Source: Flavobacteriales bacterium
GTDB taxonomy: Bacteria > Bacteroidota > Bacteroidia > Flavobacteriales > BACL11
NCBI GenBank assembly: GCA_002705205.1
Contig: PAHP01000020.1
Location: 1-49,291 of the forward strand
DNA: 49,291 nt
Reading direction: 5' to 3'
The position numbers and the translations under genes are program-made. Below the pieces are notes generated by a model, which saw only the letters and a program-made list of their open reading frames with translations, did not search any database and had not been told where the DNA came from. Of the stretch, positions 41,993 to 49,291 are shown piece by piece. Numbering within the stretch: position 1 is the stretch's first letter; every line of letters starts with the position of its first letter.

Positions 41993-43495
41993 ATGTCCAA
42001 AGTATTTAAAATAGGAGATAAGCCCTTATCTATTTCGTCTATAGTTGACGTTTTAGAAACCAGTACTCCTCTAGCTTTAAGTAAAAATATAAAAAAGAAG
42101 ATTAAAGATTGTCGTAAATATCTAGACAATAAGATTTTATCATTATCAGAACCAATTTATGGTATAAACACTGGTTTTGGCTCACTTTGTAACCATAAGA
42201 TATCAGATGGTCAGTTAGCTCAGTTACAAAAGAATTTGGTGTTATCTCATGCGTGTGGTGCTGGTGAAGAAGTTCCTCAAGAGATAGTAAGAATTATTTT
42301 ATTATTAAAAGTACAATCTCTTGCATTTGGACATTCAGGGGTTCAATTAAAAACAGTTGATCGTCTTATCGATATGTTTAATAAAAATATCTTACCTGTA
42401 GTCTATCAGCAAGGAAGTTTGGGTGCAAGTGGAGATCTATCTCCATTAGCTCATTTATCCCTGCCTCTAATTGGTGAGGGTGATGTATATTTCAACGGAA
42501 AAAAGAGAAAGTCAAAATCAGTATTAAAGAAATTGGGTTGGAGTCCTGTTCAGTTACAATCAAAAGAGGGATTAGCACTTCTTAATGGCACTCAATTTAT
42601 GAGTGCTTACGGAGTATGGAGTTTAATTAAAGCACAGAGAATCTCTTATTTATCAGACATGGTCTCTAGTGTTTCACTAGAGGCATTTGATGGTAGAAAT
42701 GAATGTTTTGATGAGTTAATACATTTAGTGCGTCCGCATAAAGGACAGTTAAGAACAGCTGAGAATATTCGTGATTTCTTAGATGGAAGTAAAATTCAAG
42801 AAGGAGAGAAGAAAGATGTACAAGATCCTTACTCTTTTAGATGTATCCCGCAGGTACATGGGGCTACAAAAGATGTAATTAGTCATGTTAAAAATATATT
42901 TACAACTGAAATAAATTCAGTTACAGATAATCCTACAATTTTTGTTAAAGAAGATAAAATAATCTCTGGAGGCAACTTCCATGGACAGCCACTTGCTATG
43001 GCAATGGATTATTTGGCTATTGGGATTGCTGAGCTAGGTTCTATCTCTGAAAGAAGAACCTATCAACTTATTTCAGGTCAAAGAGGACTACCTTCTTTTC
43101 TGGTTGCTAAGGCTGGTCTTAATTCAGGGATGATGATTCCACAATATACTGCAGCAAGTATTGCAAGTCAGAATAAACAATTATGCACACCTGCATCAGT
43201 AGACTCTATTGTGTCATCAAATGGACAAGAAGACCATGTTAGTATGGGGGCTAATTCAGCAACTAAGTTGTTTAAAGTAGTAGATAATACAGAGCGTATC
43301 TTAGCTATTGAAATGTTAAATGCTACACAAGGATTAGCTTTTAGGAATTTAAAATCTTCTGACTTTATTGAATCAATTCTTGATCTTTATCGTGAGGAAG
43401 TAGGATTTTTAGATCAAGACAGGCTATTACACACTGATATCAAAAAATCTATTTCTTTTCTTCAGAATATTGGAATAGATCCTGACCTACTTTAA
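41993..43495 (+). CDS. hutH: Histidine ammonia-lyase
   Basis: A 500-residue MIO-type lyase that converts L-histidine to trans-urocanate and ammonia. The autocatalytic MIO triad Ala-Ser-Gly is residues 145-147 (GSLGASGDLSPLAH), Tyr56 lies in EPIYGINTGFG, and SHACGAG is at 85-91. QEDHVSMG carries the Glu typical of histidine enzymes, against Gln-Asp in tyrosine or phenylalanine lyases. Tyrosine ammonia-lyases of flavobacterial pigment synthesis are relatives, so activity should be treated as probable. hutU, hutI and hutG are not adjacent. Its ATG directly follows the hisS stop (TAAATG), and its last four bases overlap the convergent DUF4159 gene. Confidence 0.88.
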   Translation: MSKVFKIGDKPLSISSIVDVLETSTPLALSKNIKKKIKDCRKYLDNKILSLSEPIYGINTGFGSLCNHKISDGQLAQLQKNLVLSHACGAGEEVPQEIVRIILLLKVQSLAFGHSGVQLKTVDRLIDMFNKNILPVVYQQGSLGASGDLSPLAHLSLPLIGEGDVYFNGKKRKSKSVLKKLGWSPVQLQSKEGLALLNGTQFMSAYGVWSLIKAQRISYLSDMVSSVSLEAFDGRNECFDELIHLVRPHKGQLRTAENIRDFLDGSKIQEGEKKDVQDPYSFRCIPQVHGATKDVISHVKNIFTTEINSVTDNPTIFVKEDKIISGGNFHGQPLAMAMDYLAIGIAELGSISERRTYQLISGQRGLPSFLVAKAGLNSGMMIPQYTAASIASQNKQLCTPASVDSIVSSNGQEDHVSMGANSATKLFKVVDNTERILAIEMLNATQGLAFRNLKSSDFIESILDLYREEVGFLDQDRLLHTDIKKSISFLQNIGIDPDLL

Positions 43496-44139
43496 TTAGA
43501 AAAAACATATTCTAAGATATTTGCGCCCATTTGTAGGGCTTTTCTCCTTATAAATTCACTGTCATTATGAACTTCTGCATCTTCCCAACCATCACCAATA
43601 TCACTTTCGTGTGTATACAGACAAACTAAACGACCATCTATAATGATGCCATATGCTTTTGGTGGGCTTGCATCATGCTCATGAATCTTTGGTAAGCCAT
43701 TCTCAAACTCATATTTTCCATGAAAAATAGGATGATTTGCAGGTAGCTCAGTTAAATCTCTCTCAGGGAATACTTTTCTTATCTCTGTACGAACAAAAGG
43801 ATCCATACCATAATTATCATCTATATGTAGAAATCCACCTCCTAATAGATAGTTTCTTAAATTCTCTGCTTCACTATTAGAGAACACTACATTTCCGTGT
43901 CCTGTCATATGTAGGAACGGGTAGTTAAATATATCACTACTTCCTACCTCAACAGTTGCAGGTTCTTTTTTAATGTTTGTTCCAATATTCTCATTGCTAA
44001 ATGCAATAAGATTAGGTAAGGCAGTTGGGTTAGCGTACCAATCTCCACCACCGTTGTATTTTAAGATTGCAATTTGATAAGTATTTTGCCCAAACCCAAT
44101 CATAGGCAAGCAAATTAATATAAGTAGTAGTTTTTTCAT
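43492..44139 (-). CDS. Exported DUF4159 domain protein
   Basis: A 215-residue protein with a signal peptide (MKKLLLILICLPMIGFGQ) and one DUF4159 domain. Seen features are GDWYANPTALPNL, HMTGHGNVVFSN, a glycine-rich GGGFLHIDDNYG and PANHPIFHGKYEF, plus a His-rich HEHDASPPKAYG. DUF4159 has a glutamine-amidotransferase-like look, but no catalytic Cys is present. Function is not established. It is the last gene of a run rsmE - lipoprotein - small membrane protein - DUF4159. Its signal peptide coding sequence is nearly identical to that of the neighbouring 98-residue protein. Confidence 0.85.
   Translation of the reverse strand: MKKLLLILICLPMIGFGQNTYQIAILKYNGGGDWYANPTALPNLIAFSNENIGTNIKKEPATVEVGSSDIFNYPFLHMTGHGNVVFSNSEAENLRNYLLGGGFLHIDDNYGMDPFVRTEIRKVFPERDLTELPANHPIFHGKYEFENGLPKIHEHDASPPKAYGIIIDGRLVCLYTHESDIGDGWEDAEVHNDSEFIRRKALQMGANILEYVFSN
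44092..44139 (-). repeat. Signal-peptide coding repeat, copy 1
   Basis: The first 48 bases of the DUF4159 gene match the first 48 bases of the next gene upstream (44391-44438) at 43 positions by my alignment. The similarity ends at the signal-peptide cleavage region. Confidence 0.85.
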
Positions 44140-44141
44140 TG

Positions 44142-44438
44142 TTAATCGAACAAACTCTTTCCGCCAGGATTATACATTGCTAATGCTAGAATGCCTAAGA
44201 AGAACATAATTATTAAGATAGATGCAACTATTACAAGCGTCCAGCGCACATATGTCCAAGGATCATCTTTTTCTAAAAGGATATTTGTTATATATGCTTT
44301 ATGATCTATCTTTTGATTAACATCATATTCTAGAGGCACTGTTGTTGTTCTTGCATGCTCTTCACTATCTGCTATGATTGGAAAAGAAGCAATTCCAATC
44401 GTAGGCAAGAAAAGTAATATAAGTAGTAGTTTTTTCAT
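44142..44438 (-). CDS. Small exported single-pass membrane protein of unknown function
   Basis: A 98-residue protein with no family I can name. A signal-peptide-like N-terminus (MKKLLLILLFLPTIGIAS) is followed by a polar region of about 45 residues. One strong transmembrane segment (TLVIVASILIIMFFLGILAL, about 68-87) and a short tail GGKSLFD complete it. If the signal is cleaved, the protein has a small periplasmic head and a cytoplasmic C-terminus. It lies two bases upstream of DUF4159 and 17 bases after the lipoprotein gene, so a joint function in the envelope is plausible. Its gene has normal composition for the region. Confidence 0.7.
   Translation of the reverse strand: MKKLLLILLFLPTIGIASFPIIADSEEHARTTTVPLEYDVNQKIDHKAYITNILLEKDDPWTYVRWTLVIVASILIIMFFLGILALAMYNPGGKSLFD
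44391..44438 (-). repeat. Signal-peptide coding repeat, copy 2
   Basis: Second copy of the 48-base sequence at 44092-44139 (43 of 48 matches), covering the start codon to the signal-peptide end of the 98-residue gene. Confidence 0.85.
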
Positions 44439-44455
44439 GTGAAAGATATAATAAG

Positions 44456-44890
44456 CTATAGTCTTTCAAGTGTAGCTGAACCTGATGTATATATAGAATT
44501 ACCTGAATCATCTAGATAGAAATTTAAATCTAAATTTGCTATTGTATTGGTAATTGAAACAATAGTATATTGCAAATACTCACCAGTATCATAATTTATG
44601 TTTACAATTGAACCATTTTGATCCCATTCCCCACTTATGTCTTCTGATGAATTATCAAATGTAGTATATGCATAGTGCCTATAAGAACTATCTGGATCTA
44701 TATAAAATAAATAAGTGACTCCTGGTATAACTAATTGATTAGGTCCGAAATAAATAGAAGTAGCATTCCAAGTACCTGCTATGCTTGTATTGTTAGAACT
44801 ATTATTTGATTTTTCTTCTTCTTCTTCTTCTTTCTTACAAGCTGAGCAGATGATTGATACTGCTAATAATGTGTAAAGTAATTTTCTCAT
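44456..44890 (-). CDS. Lipocalin-like lipoprotein with a surface-export-type signal
   Basis: A 144-residue lipoprotein. The signal ends in the lipobox CSAC (Cys18), and the mature start is CKKEEEEEEK. A Lys followed by acidic residues just after the Cys is the lipoprotein export signal (LES) described in Bacteroidota for surface display, so this protein may face outward; that is inference. After a Ser/Asn linker comes a beta-rich domain starting IAGTWNATSI with GEWDQNG repeats, like the lipocalin-like family of calycin folds. Ligand unknown. Six GAA codons form a microsatellite in the signal. It lies eight bases after rsmE. Confidence 0.8.
   Translation of the reverse strand: MRKLLYTLLAVSIICSACKKEEEEEEKSNNSSNNTSIAGTWNATSIYFGPNQLVIPGVTYLFYIDPDSSYRHYAYTTFDNSSEDISGEWDQNGSIVNINYDTGEYLQYTIVSITNTIANLDLNFYLDDSGNSIYTSGSATLERL
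44813..44830 (-). repeat. (GAA)6 microsatellite in the lipoprotein export signal
   Basis: Six TTC units on the plus strand, read as six GAA (Glu) codons on the coding strand, directly after CKK of the mature lipoprotein. Length changes would alter the number of Glu residues without a frameshift. Confidence 0.85.
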
Positions 44891-44898
44891 AATGGTAA

Positions 44899-45591
44899 TT
44901 ATTGTTTAATATTTATAGTGTGTACAGCTGCAATTCCTGCGGTTTCTGTTCGTAATCTGCTTGTTCCTAAACTTATAGCTTTAAATTTTTTTTCTATAGC
45001 TATAGCTATCTCATTATCTGAGAAGTCACCTTCTGGTCCAATTAAGATTAGTGTTCTATTTTCGGTCTTTTGATTTTTAAGTTCAATTTTTTCTGCTTCT
45101 TTGCAATGTGCAATATACTTATTTCCTTGAAAATCATTTCTTAATAAATTCTCTATAGATATTGTGTTATTTAGTTTTGGTTTATGAAATTTAAGAGATT
45201 GCTTCATCGCAGATAGTAGAATTCTATTACATCTGTCAGCTTTAATTATTTTTCTTTCAGAATGGCTGCAAATAATAGGTGTAATTTCATCAATCCCAAG
45301 CTCACATGCTTTCTCTAAGAACCATTCAAATCTATCCATATTCTTAGTAGGAGCAATAGCAACATGTAAGTAGTACTTATGTTGTTTTATTTTTTTTTCC
45401 TTTTTGATAACTTCTACTGTTGTTTTCCTTATATCAGAAATAAGTATCTCAGCCATCAAAAGGTTGCCTTTTCCATCAGTAAAGTTTAATCTATCTCCTT
45501 TCTTTTTGCGTAATACTTTAGTAACATGCTTACTCTCCTCAGGATTTAGTGTGAAATAGTTTTCCGTGCTATTTGTATAGAATAGTTGCAT
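44899..45591 (-). CDS. rsmE: 16S rRNA (uracil-1498-N3)-methyltransferase RsmE
   Basis: A SPOUT-fold methyltransferase of 230 residues that methylates U1498 in the 30S decoding region with S-adenosylmethionine. N-terminal PUA-like domain (about 1-70), then the SPOUT domain with FLEKACELGIDEITPI, the SAM-binding knot LIGPEGDFSDNE (near 180), LGTSRLRTETAGIAA, all the RsmE signatures. Leads a run of four minus-strand genes with gaps of 2 to 17 bases. The three downstream genes encode exported or lipid-anchored proteins, an odd match for an rRNA enzyme. The region upstream holds the pckA terminator. Confidence 0.95.
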   Translation of the reverse strand: MQLFYTNSTENYFTLNPEESKHVTKVLRKKKGDRLNFTDGKGNLLMAEILISDIRKTTVEVIKKEKKIKQHKYYLHVAIAPTKNMDRFEWFLEKACELGIDEITPIICSHSERKIIKADRCNRILLSAMKQSLKFHKPKLNNTISIENLLRNDFQGNKYIAHCKEAEKIELKNQKTENRTLILIGPEGDFSDNEIAIAIEKKFKAISLGTSRLRTETAGIAAVHTINIKQ

Positions 45592-45602
45592 ATTTCAAAA
45601 AT

Positions 45603-45632
45603 ATAAAAAAAGCCGAGTATATACTCGGCTTC
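45603..45632 (-). terminator. Intrinsic terminator of pckA
   Basis: AGCCGAGTAT/ATACTCGGCT (45611-45630) is a perfect palindrome that folds to an 8-bp stem with an ATAT loop. On the minus strand it is followed by TTTTTT, so it ends the pckA transcript. Its arms share AAGCCGAG with the terminator at 25827-25862. Confidence 0.9.
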
Positions 45633-45654
45633 ATATGTAATCTAATAAATAAAT

Positions 45655-47265
45655 TTAATTCTTAATTGTTGCCTTTGGGGCAGCATTTAAAATTTCATTA
45701 TTTGCATTGTCAGCAAATTGCTCGAAATTTTTATTGAAAGCATTTGCTAACTCATTTGCTTTTAAATCATATGCATTTTTATCTACCCATGTATTCTTTG
45801 GGCTTAATATATCAGATGGAACATTAGGACATGAATTTGGCATATGTAGTCCAAATACTTCATGAGTAGTGAAATCAGCATTATCTAACTTACCATTTAA
45901 GATTGCAGTAATCATAGCTCTTGTATGTTTTAAAGATATTCTATTCCCAGTCCCATATTTACCTCCTGACCAGCCTGTATTAATTAGCCATACATTTACA
46001 TTATTCTCATTCATTTTCTCTCCTAACATTTCAGCATATTTTGTTGGATGTAAAGGCATAAATGGCGCTCCAAAACAAGCTGAGAAAGTTGTTTGTGGCT
46101 CAGTAACACCTGCCTCAGTACCAGCAACTTTTGCAGTGTAACCTGAAATAAAGTGATACATTGTTTGTCCTTTTGTAAGTTTTGATACTGGAGGTAATAC
46201 GCCAAATGCATCAGCTGTTAAAAAGAAAATGTTTTTAGGATTTCTTCCTAATGATGGGGTAGCAATATTCTCAATATGATATATAGGGTAACTTACTCTT
46301 GTATTTTGAGTGATTGAGTCATCTGTATAGTTTGGCTGATTTGTATTATCAAAGAATGAGATGTTTTCTAAAAGTGCTCCTGGCTTAACAGCAGCAAAGA
46401 TATCTGGTTCTTTTTCAGCAGAAAGATCAATGCATTTTGCATAACAACCTCCCTCAAAATTAAACACAGTATTGCCATCCCAACCATGCTCATCATCACC
46501 AATCAAATTTCTATTTGGATCGGCAGATAAGGTTGTTTTCCCAGTTCCTGATAAGCCAAAGAAAATAGCTGTGTCTCCTTCTTTTCCTACATTAGCACTG
46601 CAATGCATAGAAAGTACATTTTTTTGGTATGGTAAAATAAAATTAAGAGCTGAGAAAATACCTTTTTTAATTTCACCAGTGTAAGCTGTACCTCCGATTA
46701 GGATTATTTTTTTTGTAAAGTTTAGTATTGCGAAGTTATGCTGGCGAGTACCATCAGTATCTGGATCTGCCATAAATCCTGGAGCATTTAATATAGTCCA
46801 TTCAGCATCAAAATTTTTAATCTCACTATCAGTAGGTCTTAAAAACATATTATAAGCAAACATATTGCTCCATGCATATTCATTCACTACACGAATATTA
46901 ATTCTGTGTTTTTCATCAGCACATGCATAAGAATCTCTCACATATAGTTCCTTGCAAGATAAATAATCTAATACTTTTTTATGTAGAGCATCAAATTTAT
47001 CTTCATTAAAAGGTAAGTTTACATCGCCCCACCATACAGAATTCTCTGTTATTGAATCGAAGACAATGAATCTATCCATTGGAGAGCGTCCTGTGAATTC
47101 TCCAGTACTTACATTTATTGCTCCAGTAGAGGTTAGTGTTGCTTGTCCGTTTTTAACAGCTATTTTTGATAGTTCTTCTGGTGATAAATTCCAGTGTGCT
47201 GATCCTCCTTTAATTCCTAAATCAGAGATGGTAGCACTTTGTGCTCGCTTTCCTGTTTCGGTCAT
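45655..47265 (-). CDS. pckA: Phosphoenolpyruvate carboxykinase (ATP)
   Basis: A 536-residue cytoplasmic enzyme that converts oxaloacetate and ATP to phosphoenolpyruvate, ADP and CO2, the entry to gluconeogenesis. The ATP-type kinase-1 P-loop LSGTGKTTLSADP is near residue 238 and the Mg-binding GDDEHGWD follows. FTGRSPMDRF, INTGWSGGKYGTG and other family segments are intact. Its length and motifs separate it from GTP-dependent PckG. It is a single-gene transcript with a TAAATTTG element upstream and a terminator downstream. Gluconeogenesis fits a peptide-consuming cell, given the peptidases and transporter in the same window. Confidence 0.97.
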   Translation of the reverse strand: MTETGKRAQSATISDLGIKGGSAHWNLSPEELSKIAVKNGQATLTSTGAINVSTGEFTGRSPMDRFIVFDSITENSVWWGDVNLPFNEDKFDALHKKVLDYLSCKELYVRDSYACADEKHRINIRVVNEYAWSNMFAYNMFLRPTDSEIKNFDAEWTILNAPGFMADPDTDGTRQHNFAILNFTKKIILIGGTAYTGEIKKGIFSALNFILPYQKNVLSMHCSANVGKEGDTAIFFGLSGTGKTTLSADPNRNLIGDDEHGWDGNTVFNFEGGCYAKCIDLSAEKEPDIFAAVKPGALLENISFFDNTNQPNYTDDSITQNTRVSYPIYHIENIATPSLGRNPKNIFFLTADAFGVLPPVSKLTKGQTMYHFISGYTAKVAGTEAGVTEPQTTFSACFGAPFMPLHPTKYAEMLGEKMNENNVNVWLINTGWSGGKYGTGNRISLKHTRAMITAILNGKLDNADFTTHEVFGLHMPNSCPNVPSDILSPKNTWVDKNAYDLKANELANAFNKNFEQFADNANNEILNAAPKATIKN

Positions 47266-47293
47266 AATATTTTGTTTGTTTGTTTTTACGGCG

Positions 47294-47301
47294 CAAATTT
47301 A
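47294..47301 (-). promoter_or_regulatory. Candidate -7 element for pckA
   Basis: The minus strand reads TAAATTTG followed by CGCC, 28 bases before the pckA ATG. TANNTTTGCGCC is also found before the cold-shock gene. Confidence 0.6.
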
Positions 47302-47408
47302 CAGATAAATATCTATAAGAGTATGTGATGGGTCATTCTTTTTTGATGGATTTTATTGAGTGTTTTTATTAAATAAATAATACTTTAGCTTTTAAAATCT
47401 ATAATTAA

Positions 47409-48737
47409 ATGCGAAACATTTTAGTAATAGGAGCGGGTAGATCAGCAGTGACCTTAATTAAGTACCTATTAGATAACTCAGAAGAGAATAAATGGCTAGT
47501 AACTGTAGCTGATTTCTCAGAAAAATTAGCAAAAGAAGCAGTTGCTAATCATAAGAATGGTAAGGGAATATTCTTTGATGTTAAAAATAAGAGGCAAAGA
47601 GAAGTAGAAATAAATAATACGGATATTGTTATTTCTATGTTGCCAGCAAGTATGCATATTACAGTTGCTAAGGATTGTGTGAGGTTCAAAAAAAATCTTG
47701 TGACAGCTTCTTATGTATCCAACGAAATAGCATTATTAGATGAATCTGCAAAGAAAGCAGATGTGTTATTGTTAAATGAAATAGGTCTTGATCCAGGTAT
47801 TGATCATATGTCTGCTATGCAAGTGATTGATCAAATAAAAGAAAAAGGAGGAGAACTAACGTCATTTAAATCATTTTGTGGAGGTTTAGTGCATCCTGAT
47901 TATGATACTAACCCTTGGAATTACAAATTTACTTGGAATCCAAGGAATGTAGTTTTAGCAGGTCAGGGAACAGCCCAGTATATAAAGAAAGGAGCTTATA
48001 AATATATCCCTTACTTTAAACTTTTTGAACGTATAGAAACTATGACTGTTTTAGATGCTGGTGAGTTTGAGGGTTATGCTAACAGAGATTCGCTTTCTTA
48101 CAGAGGGGTATATGGTTTAGATCATATTCCAACATTATTTAGAGGGACTCTTCGAAGAAAAGGCTATTCTGAGGCTTGGAATATACTTGTTCAGTTAGGG
48201 ATGACAGATGACTCATATAAGTTAGAGAAATCTGAGAGTATCTCTAATAGAGATTTAGTCAACATGTTTTTACCTTATGACGATAAATTATCAGCAGAAG
48301 AGAAATTATGTAAAAGGTTTAACTTAAGAACTGAAGGTGTTATTTTTAAGAAATTACATTGGTTAGGCTTATTTTCTACAGAAAAGATTGGAATGAAGAA
48401 TGCTAGCCCAGCTCAGTTATTGCAAGCAATTCTAGAGATTAAGTGGAATCTTGGAGCTGAAGATAAGGATATGATTGTTATGCAGCATCAGTTTGAATAT
48501 GTCCTGAATAGAAAGGTGCAGAAATTAAACTCTTCACTGTTAGTTTTTGGTGATGATCCTAGGTATACTGCAATGGCAAAGACGGTAGGCTTACCAGTGG
48601 CTATTGCAACAAAATTGATATTAAATGGTCAGATTTCATTAACTGGAGTACGGATCCCTACAAGTAAAGATATTTATATTCCTGTATTAAAGGAATTAGA
48701 ATCGTATGGGATTAACTTTGTTGAAGAGTTAGTTTAG
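47409..48737 (+). CDS. Saccharopine reductase-like dehydrogenase
   Basis: A 442-residue protein of the saccharopine dehydrogenase family. The N-terminal Rossmann fold begins NILVIGAGRSAVTLIKYLL. Later NEIGLDPGIDHMSAM is the conserved segment of the glutamate-forming saccharopine reductase (LYS9) and related lysine-degradation enzymes. The expected reaction is reversible cleavage/formation of saccharopine from lysine and 2-oxoglutarate, but carboxynorspermidine or other relatives share the fold. No partner lysine-catabolism gene is adjacent. It has a 143-base upstream gap shared with pckA. No TANNTTTG element is clear on its strand; TACTTTAG is a weak candidate. Its end overlaps rimM by nine bases. 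Confidence 0.85.
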   Translation: MRNILVIGAGRSAVTLIKYLLDNSEENKWLVTVADFSEKLAKEAVANHKNGKGIFFDVKNKRQREVEINNTDIVISMLPASMHITVAKDCVRFKKNLVTASYVSNEIALLDESAKKADVLLLNEIGLDPGIDHMSAMQVIDQIKEKGGELTSFKSFCGGLVHPDYDTNPWNYKFTWNPRNVVLAGQGTAQYIKKGAYKYIPYFKLFERIETMTVLDAGEFEGYANRDSLSYRGVYGLDHIPTLFRGTLRRKGYSEAWNILVQLGMTDDSYKLEKSESISNRDLVNMFLPYDDKLSAEEKLCKRFNLRTEGVIFKKLHWLGLFSTEKIGMKNASPAQLLQAILEIKWNLGAEDKDMIVMQHQFEYVLNRKVQKLNSSLLVFGDDPRYTAMAKTVGLPVAIATKLILNGQISLTGVRIPTSKDIYIPVLKELESYGINFVEELV

Positions 48738-49250
48738 CTTTAATAATTCTTCCGGAATTTCCACTTGCATAATTTTTGATTTTTCATCAATCTCTAAAAT
48801 AAATTGCTCATGCATAGGGAAGCAAAATTCATTTTCATTACTACCTACATAAATAAGTGTTTGTGCTGTTTCTGAATTAATGTATTCTATCTTTCCAAGC
48901 TCTCCAAGTTGACTGTCAATAACTTGAAAGCCAATTAGCTCTTTCTTATTAATTTCATTTTTATCCATTTCTGGAAGAAATGTATTGGGTAAGAATATTT
49001 TATTTCTTAAGATAGACTTAGCTTCTTCTTCAGAGTTAATTTGATCAAATTTAACAAGAATTATATTCTTCTTTGTATGTCTTGCTTTCTCTATAAAAAA
49101 AGGTACAAGTGATTTATTTTGCTCTACTAGAAAAAATTGTATTGTATTAAAATTAAAAAGGATATCATTATCATTATAGATATTGACATCCCCTTTATAT
49201 CCATGCAATTTAAAAACCGTTCCTACTAAGAAGCAATCTTCTATTTGCAT
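48729..49250 (-). CDS. rimM: Ribosome maturation factor RimM
   Basis: A 173-residue assembly factor for the 30S head domain that binds ribosomal protein S19. The N-terminal RimM domain (about 1-90, VGTVFKLHGYKGDVNIY) and a C-terminal PRC barrel (about 105-173, GFQVIDSQLGELGKIEYI) are visible. It follows the rpsP end by six bases, the conserved rpsP-rimM order. The C-terminus overlaps the convergent saccharopine reductase gene by nine bases. Confidence 0.93.
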   Translation of the reverse strand: MQIEDCFLVGTVFKLHGYKGDVNIYNDNDILFNFNTIQFFLVEQNKSLVPFFIEKARHTKKNIILVKFDQINSEEEAKSILRNKIFLPNTFLPEMDKNEINKKELIGFQVIDSQLGELGKIEYINSETAQTLIYVGSNENEFCFPMHEQFILEIDEKSKIMQVEIPEELLKLN

Positions 49251-49256
49251 TATGTT

Positions 49257-49291
49257 TTAAGCTTCATCTGCTTCTGATTCTTTTTTGTCTT
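49257..49291 (-). CDS. rpsP: Ribosomal protein S16, C-terminal end (partial)
   Basis: The last ten full codons plus stop of a minus-strand gene, translating to DKKESEADEA. An acidic/lysine tail before rimM is what the Bacteroidota S16 protein carries, and rpsP-rimM is a conserved order, so rpsP is the best call. Only 35 bases are visible, so the identification rests on context. Confidence 0.6.
   Translation of the reverse strand, partial: DKKESEADEA

Noticed and set aside
41993-43495. Tyrosine ammonia-lyase of a flexirubin-type pigment cluster
   Set aside because: QEDHVSMG with Glu fits histidine lyases, and no pigment genes are adjacent; kept as a lesser alternative.
47266-47408. The largest gap as a place for a small RNA
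   Set aside because: Apart from the pckA promoter element I see no stable hairpin, terminator or conserved RNA signature in it.

Overview
The window looks like a piece of chromosome from a marine-type, low-GC member of the Bacteroidota, most likely Flavobacteriia/Flavobacteriales. The evidence is: AT-rich coding, no Shine-Dalgarno sequences, repeated TANNTTTG (-7 type) Bacteroidota promoter elements, a secreted protein with a type IX secretion (T9SS) tail, a lipoprotein with a surface-export-like signal, a fused CcsB-CcsA cytochrome c maturation protein, a BshB1 bacillithiol deacetylase, a DUF349 repeat protein, and Wza/Wzc proteins of the Bacteroidota kind. No phage, insertion sequence, CRISPR array or integrase is visible. 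Genes are packed with 1-8 base overlaps and no gap exceeds about 145 bases.

Layout. 1-4974 (+): ftsY (5' truncated, with a Glu-Pro-Asp-Pro repeat), rimO, ffh, folD and a cold-shock gene, ending at a two-way terminator. 4976-11159 (-): phosphosulfolactate synthase, DUF368 lipid-carrier translocase, aroE, DUF349 protein and uvrB, probably one transcript. 11246-13758 (+): glmM-like mutase and cysteine desulfurase. 13750-16402 (-): NhaC antiporter and a Cys/Met-metabolism PLP enzyme. 16499-19675 (-): the wza-wzc export/kinase pair. 19714-22011 (-): maf, an archaeal-lipid-type UbiA and a DUF2520 protein. 22072-25829 (+): ccsBA fusion and bshB1. 25881-29872 (-): T9SS cargo and copper ATPase. 29940-30015 (+): tRNA-His. 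30051-34851 (-): DPP4-type peptidase, POT peptide transporter and two thioredoxin-fold proteins. 34904-36301 (+): GlcD-like FAD oxidase. 36304-40581 (-): M1 peptidase, MqnP/UbiA prenyltransferase and an NTF2-like lipoprotein. 40643-43495 (+): hisS-hutH. 43492-45591 (-): rsmE, a lipoprotein, a small membrane protein and DUF4159. 45655-47265 (-): pckA. 47409-48737 (+): saccharopine reductase-like. 48729-49291 (-): rimM and the end of rpsP.

Functional themes. Ribosome and secretion core genes (ftsY, ffh, rimO, rsmE, rimM, rpsP) share the region with a heterotroph's peptide economy: two secreted peptidases, a proton-peptide symporter, histidine ammonia-lyase, saccharopine reductase and gluconeogenic PckA. 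Envelope biology recurs: undecaprenyl-phosphate recycling, capsule/EPS export, T9SS, surface lipoprotein and sulfonate or isoprenoid lipid enzymes. No clearly new defence or mobile system is visible. The parts least explained by known biology are the rsmE-lipoprotein-small membrane protein-DUF4159 cluster, which carries a duplicated signal-peptide sequence, and the phosphosulfolactate synthase operon.
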